Assembly (NCBI GenBank): GCA_029262715.1
Contig: JAJCYX010000288.1
Coordinates: forward strand, 1 to 5,453
Direction: 5' to 3'
Length of the DNA: 5,453 bases
From: Chloroflexota bacterium
GTDB taxonomy: Bacteria > Chloroflexota > Dehalococcoidia > Lucifugimonadales > Lucifugimonadaceae
Below, piece by piece: positions 1 to 5,118 of this stretch (position 1 is its first letter; each line of letters opens with the position of its first letter). The translations under genes and the position numbers were made by a program. The notes below the pieces were generated by a model, which saw nothing but the letters and a program-made list of their open reading frames with translations, did no database searches and was not told where the DNA came from.

Positions 1-1
1 A

Positions 2-490
2 GGCGATCACATCAAGGTGCTTCAAACCGGTGGGCCGCTTGGCGGAGTGCTGGGTGCCGAGGCTTTCGATGTGCAGATCGATTTTGATGAGATGTCGAAG
101 GCAGGTGCGATTCTTGGCTCTGGCGGGATCATCGTCGGTAATGAGACGACCGATGTTGTGGACTTGATCCGGACGCTGATCGCTTTCACGCAGTTCGAGT
201 CGTGCGGGAAGTGTTTCCCGTGTCGGCTGGGGAACACGCACATGCTCGAGGTGCTCGACAGGATGTGCAAGAACGAATCTCGGGATGGCGATCTCGAGTT
301 GATAGCGAAGGTCGGCACCAACATGAAGATTGGCTCGCTGTGTGGCCACGGTCAACTGGGCTACAACCCGGTCTCGTCGGCGCTACAGTATTTCGGTGAT
401 GACTTTAAGGAGCGTATCGAGGGTTCGTTGCCGCCGTCAGGCCCGTTTGGCGATGGCTCAATGATCTTGCCAACAAGGACTCGCCCTTAG
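2..490 (+). CDS. nuoF: NADH-binding flavoprotein subunit, NuoF/HoxF/FdsB family (3' part only)
   Basis: This is the C-terminal part of the subunit that takes electrons from, or gives them to, NAD(H) through FMN and one [4Fe-4S] cluster; the N-terminal FMN/NADH domain lies outside the window. Visible are the end of the SLBB-like region with a GGPLGG turn, the conserved AGAILGSGG segment, and the N3-type cluster motif ESCGKCFPC with Cys codons at 203, 212 and 221 and the fourth Cys (SLCGHGQ) at 341. The following NPVSSALQYFGDDF stretch is typical of NAD-linked formate dehydrogenase and hydrogenase beta subunits as well as of NuoF. The protein ends about 48 residues after the last Cys, so the extra ferredoxin tail found in HydB-type bifurcating subunits is absent. 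The next gene encodes the matching alpha subunit, so both probably belong to one cytoplasmic complex. The family is certain; whether it is complex I NuoF or an FDH-type paralogue is not. TAG stop at 488. Confidence 0.92.
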   Translation, partial: GDHIKVLQTGGPLGGVLGAEAFDVQIDFDEMSKAGAILGSGGIIVGNETTDVVDLIRTLIAFTQFESCGKCFPCRLGNTHMLEVLDRMCKNESRDGDLELIAKVGTNMKIGSLCGHGQLGYNPVSSALQYFGDDFKERIEGSLPPSGPFGDGSMILPTRTRP

Positions 491-543
491 ATTGCCGCGT
501 GCGGTGTTTTGGGCGGCACAGCCGCGTTTACGTTAGGTCTGTT

Positions 544-622
544 TGGCATTCCGACCGCGGCGGAGGGATCTGACCGTAGGTGAAAGGTCGCAGAGAGATT
601 CTAAATCGAGTTCAGAATGACA
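544..622. repeat. Palindromic intergenic repeat, copy 1
   Basis: The element has imperfect inverted ends: TGGCATTCCGAC on the left and TTCAGAATGACA on the right (9 of 12 positions pair as inverted copies). Inside it is the 14-base core GAGGGATCTGACCG at 563-576. The core and the 15-base right end AGTTCAGAATGACAA (609-623) recur exactly in copy 2 at 4079-4173. It lies in the gap between the NADH subunit and alpha subunit genes. The form (TGTCATTC...GAATGACA ends around a GGGATCT core) is like the short dispersed intergenic repeats seen in many environmental bacterial genomes. It encodes nothing and is too short to be an insertion sequence; it could be a non-autonomous (MITE- or REP-like) element. 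Confidence 0.7.
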
Positions 623-668
623 AATTGGTCGGCCTCGCTCTGAGCAGGGACTGAATGACAGACTTCCA

Positions 669-692
669 CTCTCTCCAACGATGGGGAGAGAG
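669..692. repeat. C/T-rich hairpin between the two redox genes
   Basis: A perfect 8-base stem, CTCTCTCC (669-676) with GGAGAGAG (685-692), encloses an 8-base loop. An ATG at 681, in frame with the alpha subunit, sits in the loop, but no ribosome binding site precedes it. A related hairpin with a CTCTCC/GGAGAG stem and also an 8-base loop is at 5028-5047, so this is probably a dispersed repeat, not a site specific to this gene. In the transcript it would fold just upstream of the true start at 717 and could affect processing or translation; that is inference. Confidence 0.6.
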
Positions 693-705
693 GGCAAAGA
701 AATAC

Positions 706-710
706 AGGAA
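706..710 (+). promoter_or_regulatory. Ribosome binding site deciding the alpha subunit start
   Basis: AGGAA lies six bases upstream of the ATG at 717. The in-frame ATG 36 bases earlier (681) has only pyrimidine-rich repeat sequence upstream. The protein that starts at 717 also begins directly with the strand of the [2Fe-2S] ferredoxin domain, as family members do, so 717 is preferred. Confidence 0.7.
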
Positions 711-716
711 CGCCTG

Positions 717-3503
717 ATGGCAGACGAGATAAAATTTTCGATAGACGGTGAAGAGGTCACGGCGAAGCCCGGCCAGACGGTGCTTCAGGCTGCGCTGGAC
801 GCCGGGATCTACATTCCCTACCTCTGCTACTACCCTGAGATGAAGCCTTACGGCGCATGCAGGGCCTGCATCGTGGACACAGAGAGCAACGGTCGCAAGA
901 TGACCACTGCTTCCTGCACTCTGCCCGCAGCGCCGGACATGCAGGTGTCAACGAAGTCCGAGGAGATCGTTGGCATCAGGCAGGGCATTATCGAGATGCT
1001 CATGTCTGAGCACCCGCACGGCTGTCTCACCTGTCACCGCATCGAGCTTTGCGGACCGCAGGACATCTGCCAGCGGCATGTCGCCGTCACGGACCGCTGC
1101 ACGATCTGCCCGAAGAACGAACGTTGCGAACTGAAAGACACCGTTCGCATGCTGGAGCTGGACCTTCGAACTCCGCTCAACTACCACCGTCGCAACCTGC
1201 CGATACACACTGACGACCCGTTCTACGACCGTGACTACAACCTCTGCATCGTCTGCGCTCGCTGTGTGCGGGTTTGCGAAGAGGTGCGGTTCGATACCGC
1301 TCTGACCCTGATAAGCCGCTCAGGCGTTGCGTTGGTCGGAACTGCACACGGCACATCTCTTCTCGAGTCAGGCTGCGAGTTCTGTGGCGCATGTATCGAT
1401 GTCTGCCCGACCGGTGCGCTTGTCGAGCGAGATTACAAATGGGAGAAGGCCAAGACCGAGGTCTCGACCGTCTGCACGAACTGCTCGGTCGGCTGCGCGA
1501 TGGTCGCCGAGGTGAACCGCTTCGACAAGGTGATCCGGTTCAAGGGCGATCTTGCGGGTGAAGCGAACCGTGGGCAGGCCTGCTTCAAGGGCAAATTCGC
1601 ATATGACTACCCGAATCACAAGAACCGTCTGAAGTCAGCGTATGTCCGTGACAACGGGATGCTGAAGAAAGTGGAGCGTTCGGCCGCCATCACAGCCGTT
1701 GCCGAAGCGCTGAAAAAGTATTCGCCGTCCGAGGTCGCGGTCATCGCATCTCCTCGTGGCTCGAACGAAGACAACTACGTTGCAGCCAAATTCGCTCGTA
1801 TCGGTCTGCGCACAAACAACGTCGACTCCGGTCTGAACACCATCCCCGAAGTCCTGAACACCATGCGGGACAGGCTTGGTACAACCGGGGCTACCAACCC
1901 GATCTGGGACCTTGAGTCTGCAAAGTGCATACTGGTTGTTGGCGGCAACCCGACAGAGGAACAGAATGTGCTTGCTGTGCCTGTGAAAAAGGCAGCAAGG
2001 GACGGCGCGAAGATCATTGTGATCGATTCTCGGGAGACCGAGCTGACCCGGTACGCAACCGAGTGGCTCAGGGTCCGACCGGGAACGGAGCACATTCTTG
2101 CCGCTGGAATGGCGAGGGTTATTTCAGATGAGTCCCTGGAGGACCGGGACGCTGCTTCAGACGAATCGAAGGATGCCGATGAGCTTAAGCAGTCGCTCTG
2201 GGACTTCGATCCGGGCCAGGTTGCGGATGTCTGTGGCGTGGATGAGAACAGGGTGCGGCGTGCTGCGAGGACGTACGCCGAGAACTCACCTGCTTCGATC
2301 GTGTTTGGCGTTGACACCGTTAGCAAGGCGCACAGGGTCGATCTAACCAACGCAGTGATCAACCTTGCCCTGATGCGCGGAAACATCGGGCGTAAGGGCG
2401 GCGGCATATTCCCGCTGTTCGCAGGAGCGAACACGCAGGGTTCATGGGACGTTGGCTGTGAGCCGGGATCACTGCCGGGCAACCGCAAGATTGACTCAGC
2501 AGGGGACAGGGCGGCGCTCGAAGCTCTGTGGTCAGCATCCATTCCAACGGCTGAAGGACAGACAGTCGCAGGCCTATTCGACAGGATGCGGTCGGGAGAG
2601 ATCAAGGCCGCTGTTGTGATGGCAGATGGCATGGATTCTGATCTGAGCACGTACGGCGATGTGACGCACGCTCTTGGCTCGCTTGAATTCCTCGCTGTCT
2701 CGACAGTGTTTGACTCTGCGTGGACCGCTTCCGCGAGCGTTGTCGTACCGACCGCTACTTACGCCGAGCAGACGTCTACCGTCACGAACCTTGAGCGCAG
2801 GGTGCAGCAGGTTCGACAGGCGGCAGAGCGAAAACACGACGAAGTTGCAGGGTGGGAGTTCATTTCAGCAGTCGCGAGAACCATGGGGGTCGCAGGGTTC
2901 GATTTCGACATACCGGAAAGCGTGTTCGATGAGATTCGGGCAACAGTTCCCGGATACGCCGGAATCTCCTACGACAGGCTGGCTTCAAAGGGCATCCAGG
3001 CTCCGTGCGCCACGGAGGACAGTGCTGGTACGCCGGTTCTGTTTGCTGGCGGTGGTGACGAAAAGCTACCCGATTTCACGGATATGGAGTTCGAGATGAA
3101 GGTGCCGGAGCGGGCTTCGCAGGGTCTGACTCTGCTACCGGGCCGTGTTCTCCACCAGCCTGAACGTGATATGCAGGTATTGCGCCGTGGCGAGATGAAT
3201 TATGCAGAAAGAGAAGAGGTTGTTCACCTGAACCGAGCTGATGCTGAAGATGCGGGGATAAAAGCGGGCGACAGGGTACGCATCGATAGCGAAGGCGGAG
3301 CTGAGGTAATAACAGGTGTGGCCCAGTTGGACCTGCCTTACAGAAGGTACGTTGCCGCAACTGAGCTGTTTGCAAATGTTGCATCCGCTATGCAGGACAG
3401 CACAGAGCCTGATCCGTCGCCGTCCGTACCCGGTCTCGAACTGCGAAGTGTTACTCTAGTAAGAGTTCCGGTGAGTAGCGGAACGGAGGTTGCGGCTGAC
3501 TAA
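717..3503 (+). CDS. Formate dehydrogenase alpha/NuoG-like molybdopterin oxidoreductase with extra Fe-S motif and altered active site
   Basis: A 928-residue soluble electron-transfer subunit, partner of the NADH subunit upstream. Domains in order: [2Fe-2S] ferredoxin (Cys37, 48, 51, 67); His-Cys [4Fe-4S] motif (His99, Cys103, 106, 112); a second CxxCx5C motif (Cys128, 131, 137, with Cys118 nearby); two ferredoxin-type [4Fe-4S] motifs (Cys177/180/183/187 and Cys220/223/226/230); the molybdopterin-enzyme [4Fe-4S] site (Cys253, 256, 260, 289, with Lys291 kept); the molybdopterin oxidoreductase fold (about 300-790); and the dinucleotide-binding domain (about 805-918). Pterin-binding signatures such as GGNPTEEQ (409-416) and VIDSRETE (435-442) are present. 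The FDH catalytic Cys/Sec-His after NNVD (367-370) is missing, and the Arg of the FDH PxRGxNNxQ signature is Phe568. Resemblance runs to FDH alpha more than to complex I NuoG, yet formate oxidation is unlikely. A 226-base gap separates it from its partner gene, unusually long for an operon of subunits. Family certain; reaction unknown. Confidence 0.9.
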   Translation: MADEIKFSIDGEEVTAKPGQTVLQAALDAGIYIPYLCYYPEMKPYGACRACIVDTESNGRKMTTASCTLPAAPDMQVSTKSEEIVGIRQGIIEMLMSEHPHGCLTCHRIELCGPQDICQRHVAVTDRCTICPKNERCELKDTVRMLELDLRTPLNYHRRNLPIHTDDPFYDRDYNLCIVCARCVRVCEEVRFDTALTLISRSGVALVGTAHGTSLLESGCEFCGACIDVCPTGALVERDYKWEKAKTEVSTVCTNCSVGCAMVAEVNRFDKVIRFKGDLAGEANRGQACFKGKFAYDYPNHKNRLKSAYVRDNGMLKKVERSAAITAVAEALKKYSPSEVAVIASPRGSNEDNYVAAKFARIGLRTNNVDSGLNTIPEVLNTMRDRLGTTGATNPIWDLESAKCILVVGGNPTEEQNVLAVPVKKAARDGAKIIVIDSRETELTRYATEWLRVRPGTEHILAAGMARVISDESLEDRDAASDESKDADELKQSLWDFDPGQVADVCGVDENRVRRAARTYAENSPASIVFGVDTVSKAHRVDLTNAVINLALMRGNIGRKGGGIFPLFAGANTQGSWDVGCEPGSLPGNRKIDSAGDRAALEALWSASIPTAEGQTVAGLFDRMRSGEIKAAVVMADGMDSDLSTYGDVTHALGSLEFLAVSTVFDSAWTASASVVVPTATYAEQTSTVTNLERRVQQVRQAAERKHDEVAGWEFISAVARTMGVAGFDFDIPESVFDEIRATVPGYAGISYDRLASKGIQAPCATEDSAGTPVLFAGGGDEKLPDFTDMEFEMKVPERASQGLTLLPGRVLHQPERDMQVLRRGEMNYAEREEVVHLNRADAEDAGIKAGDRVRIDSEGGAEVITGVAQLDLPYRRYVAATELFANVASAMQDSTEPDPSPSVPGLELRSVTLVRVPVSSGTEVAAD

Positions 3504-3516
3504 TCGCCGACCTCCG
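3484..3516 (+). other. Hairpin spanning the alpha subunit stop codon
   Basis: CGGAGGT (3484-3490) pairs perfectly with ACCTCCG (3510-3516), and CGG (3493-3495) pairs with CCG (3507-3509) across a two-base bulge. The TAA stop (3501-3503) lies in the loop. No T-run follows, so it is not a standard rho-independent terminator. It may protect the 3' end of the message or be a chance structure partly under coding constraint. Confidence 0.45.
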
Positions 3517-3620
3517 ATTGCGAGTACGACGCTGTGCTGGCGAGAATCACACCCGGTGATCTGAACCTCAAACAGCATATTGCTATCTAACTATGTGAAT
3601 CGCTGAACAAACACGGGCGT

Positions 3621-3655
3621 TTCAGCACGAATTCCCCATATTGGGGTTTTCTGAA
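3621..3655 (+). promoter_or_regulatory. Leader hairpin or weak terminator just upstream of trxA
   Basis: CCCCA (3634-3638) and TGGGG (3642-3646) form a five-base stem with a three-base loop followed by TTTT (3647-3650), which has the layout of a weak intrinsic terminator. An outer pairing, TTCAG (3621-3625) with CTGAA (3651-3655), would extend it and cover the beginning of the trxA ribosome binding site. It could end read-through from the upstream gene, attenuate trxA, or be incidental. The stem is short, so confidence is modest. Confidence 0.4.
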
Positions 3656-3658
3656 GGG
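3653..3658 (+). promoter_or_regulatory. Ribosome binding site of trxA
   Basis: GAAGGG lies ten bases upstream of the ATG at 3669 and is the only purine-rich stretch near that start. It partly overlaps the outer arm of the leader hairpin. Confidence 0.6.
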
Positions 3659-3668
3659 AAAAGACCAT

Positions 3669-3995
3669 ATGACGAAGCCAGTAGATGTAGGTGACGCGGA
3701 GTTTCAGGCCAGTGTGCTCGACTCTGATGTACCAGTTCTTGTGGATTTCTGGGCAGAGTGGTGTGGACCGTGCAAGATGATTGCACCGGTTGTTGACGAA
3801 CTGTCCGATGAGTTCGAAGGTAAGGTCAAGTTCACGAAGTTGAACGTTGACTTTAACCCGCAGACATCTGCCAAGTACGGTGTGCGCAGTATCCCGACAT
3901 TGCTCATCTTCAAGGGTGGCGCTCCTGTTGACCAGGTAGTTGGTGCTGTCCCGAAGAGTGTTCTGCAGCAGAGGCTTGAAAAGGCTATCGGCTAA
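3669..3995 (+). CDS. trxA: Thioredoxin
   Basis: A 108-residue protein, the normal length for a stand-alone cytoplasmic thioredoxin, with no signal peptide. It reduces protein disulfides using electrons from thioredoxin reductase. The active site WCGPCK is at residues 31-36 (redox Cys32 and Cys35), preceded by the VLVDFWAEW strand with the buried Asp26. The cis-proline loop SIPT has Pro76, and the FKGG turn (81-84) follows. All family landmarks are present and in register, so it should be active. The gene follows the FDH/NuoG-like gene by 165 bases and is closed by its own strong terminator, which together suggest a separate single-gene transcript. A link between this thioredoxin and the upstream NAD-linked complex is possible but nothing in the sequence shows it. 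Confidence 0.97.
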   Translation: MTKPVDVGDAEFQASVLDSDVPVLVDFWAEWCGPCKMIAPVVDELSDEFEGKVKFTKLNVDFNPQTSAKYGVRSIPTLLIFKGGAPVDQVVGAVPKSVLQQRLEKAIG

Positions 3996-4017
3996 GCATT
4001 TACGAGTTAAAAATGAG

Positions 4018-4053
4018 CGGCCGGGCGATTTGATCGCCCGGCCGTCTTTTTTT
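4018..4053 (+). terminator. Rho-independent terminator of trxA
   Basis: A perfect 12-base stem, CGGCCGGGCGAT (4018-4029) with ATCGCCCGGCCG (4033-4044), has a TTG loop and is followed by TC and seven Ts (4047-4053). It starts 22 bases after the thioredoxin stop codon. Confidence 0.96.
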
Positions 4054-4078
4054 GGTAATAGCCGATTCCGACAGACGC

Positions 4079-4173
4079 TGTCATCCCGACCCGGGGTACC
4101 CGCTTGCGGGTCGAGGGATCTGACCGCTGATGCACGCTCAAGCGAGGGAACCTGAATCAAGTTCAGAATGACA
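4079..4173. repeat. Palindromic intergenic repeat, copy 2
   Basis: The ends TGTCATCCCGACC (4079-4091) and GTTCAGAATGACA (4161-4173) are inverted copies at 10 of 13 positions. The core GAGGGATCTGACCG (4113-4126) and the right end AGTTCAGAATGACAA (4160-4174) are identical to copy 1 at 544-622. The left half holds an extra hairpin, ACCCG-CTTG-CGGGT (4098-4111), that copy 1 lacks. It lies directly behind the trxA terminator. Confidence 0.75.
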
Positions 4174-4333
4174 ATCCATCAACCGTCGACAAGCTCCAGC
4201 GGTAACAAGACTTGCCTCTGAGTTTGCCCCCCAAACCGGGTCCTTCGCTCTAGCTTAGGACGAAGGGATTTGTACTGCTGTGTGAATGAGACAGTCAGCT
4301 CTCCTTAGGAAAAGCGGCTTGCCTCGCTGCTGC
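4174..4333. repeat. Non-coding stretch with a degenerate third repeat copy
   Basis: No coding frame is evident. CCTTCG (4242-4247) pairs with CGAAGG (4261-4266), followed by GGGATTTGTACTGCTG, which resembles GGGATCTGACCGCTG of copy 2, and by GAATGAGACA (4284-4293), close to the GAATGACA end. A TCGACAAGCTC string near 4185 is also reminiscent of common dispersed intergenic repeats. It is probably a graveyard of short repeats between two convergent genes. The assignment as a third copy is tentative. Confidence 0.4.
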
Positions 4334-4996
4334 TTACGACGATTGGTCGCGGCGCTTCCTGCTCACCCACGCCGAGGCTCCTAGCCCGGTTATCGCTCCG
4401 ACCCACGCTATGTAGTAGCCGAACAGCAGGGGGGAAGTGGGGAATGACATTAGAGCGCGGTCGTCAATGACGAAGGAGCCGGCTCGCTCGGTGATGGACC
4501 AGCCTACGAATGTGATCACCAGTCCTGTCGCGGACAGAAACGCTCCTGGTCCCGCTCGCCATGCGAGTGAGACGATGCCACCGGCTGTTATCAGCAGTAG
4601 CCCCGGCAGCAACGCTCCCATCTCGTGTTGGGGCGACGCCAGTTGGTGCAGCGACGCGTGGTAGCCGACCAGTTCTCCGTTCGACAGCCGGTAGTATTCA
4701 AATGCGCCGTATGGCAGCACGGTTGAGAGTAGCGGCAGGCCTCCTGCCACGAGCCTTATCCAGCCAACCTGTAGCCACGCTGCCGCTGCGATTGGGGTTA
4801 CGGCGACGAACAGGTAGAACGGGTGGGCAACTGATTCGTAGAAGACCTGTCGAAACAGGTACAGAGGGTATGGTGGCGACCCGAACACCTCAAGCTGCTC
4901 GTCATGAACTGCGGCTCCGATGAACAGCAGGCCGAACGCGAACAGGAGCGAGGTTGAGAGGCGGCCGACGGACGAGTTCAATTGCATAGAGCGCAT
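4334..4996 (-). CDS. Six-helix membrane protein of unknown function
   Basis: I do not recognise the family. From the ATG at 4996 the protein has 220 residues with six likely membrane segments, roughly 14-31, 57-78, 82-100, 126-146, 151-168 and 188-211. It ends in a basic tail, SRKRRDQSS, suggesting a cytoplasmic C-terminus. The loop between helices 1 and 2 contains HDEQLEVFGSPPYPLY, and the loop between helices 3 and 4 is His-rich (GYHASLHQLASPQHE); His residues there could bind metal or haem, but this is speculation. The start at 4996 is preferred because AGAAGG lies ten bases upstream on the minus strand (5007-5012). A GTG at 5020 in the same frame falls inside a repeat and would add an unlikely hydrophilic lead. 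It converges on trxA and diverges from the partial gene at the right edge. That it is a real gene rests on consistent hydrophobic pattern and length. Confidence 0.75.
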   Translation of the reverse strand: MRSMQLNSSVGRLSTSLLFAFGLLFIGAAVHDEQLEVFGSPPYPLYLFRQVFYESVAHPFYLFVAVTPIAAAAWLQVGWIRLVAGGLPLLSTVLPYGAFEYYRLSNGELVGYHASLHQLASPQHEMGALLPGLLLITAGGIVSLAWRAGPGAFLSATGLVITFVGWSITERAGSFVIDDRALMSFPTSPLLFGYYIAWVGAITGLGASAWVSRKRRDQSS

Positions 4997-5013
4997 AGAT
5001 GTAAGGCCTTCTA

Positions 5014-5047
5014 CCCTCACCCTAACCCTCTCCCGGATTTAGGAGAG
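5014..5047. repeat. C/T-rich dispersed repeat with hairpin
   Basis: CCCTCACCCTAACCCTCTCC and one more C (5014-5034) is a form commonly met between genes in diverse bacteria. Its end CTCTCC (5028-5033) pairs with GGAGAG (5042-5047) around an 8-base loop. It is related to the hairpin at 669-692. It covers the region just upstream of the minus-strand membrane gene and would be in that gene's leader if transcription starts further out. Confidence 0.6.
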
Positions 5048-5107
5048 CGGATGTGGTTCTGTCACAACTCAGTTTTCATCGACGGTAGCATTGTCTGAAA
5101 CTTGATG

Positions 5108-5116
5108 AGGAGAAGG
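5108..5116 (+). promoter_or_regulatory. Strong ribosome binding site for the right-edge gene
   Basis: AGGAGAAGG is the best Shine-Dalgarno match in the window. Its AGGAG core ends six bases before a CTG at 5119, which opens the only long frame to the window end. An ATG at 5105 overlaps the site and leads to a frame that stops after 15 codons. Confidence 0.45.
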
Positions 5117-5118
5117 TA

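Larger units (their letters stand above)
3504..3668. other. Spacer before the thioredoxin gene; no gene seen
   Basis: I see no convincing coding frame here. The spacer is longer than normal within an operon, which suggests that the thioredoxin gene has its own promoter. The only candidate I could find is CTGAAC (3561-3566) with TATCTA (3584-3589) at 17 bases, a poor match to the sigma-70 consensus. The hairpin of the next entry occupies the end of the spacer. Confidence 0.4.

Noticed and set aside
494..517. GCCGC/GCGGC pairing as a terminator of the NADH subunit gene.
   Set aside because: The stem is only five bases with a 14-base loop and no T-run follows.
1812..1868. Active formate dehydrogenase with selenocysteine or cysteine at the Mo site.
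   Set aside because: There is no in-frame TGA and no Cys codon at the expected place; the nearest Cys (404) lies in a later beta strand.
1775..2650. A 291-codon open frame on the minus strand inside the alpha subunit gene.
   Set aside because: It is fully antisense to a gene with clear family motifs, is Ser/Arg/Ala-rich with no recognisable domain, and is expected from the codon bias of the plus-strand gene.
717..3503. [FeFe]-hydrogenase alpha subunit (HydA type), because of the similar N-terminal Fe-S domains.
   Set aside because: The C-terminal two-thirds is a molybdopterin oxidoreductase fold and no H-cluster motifs are present.
3591..4160. A 189-codon minus-strand frame across the thioredoxin gene.
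   Set aside because: It runs through the trxA coding region and its terminator in antisense and shows no protein-like pattern.
5014..5020. GTG at 5020 as start of the minus-strand membrane protein.
   Set aside because: The codon lies in a dispersed C/T-rich repeat; ATG 4996 has AGAAGG at ten bases and sits closer to the first membrane helix. A purine-rich run upstream of the GTG means it cannot be fully excluded.
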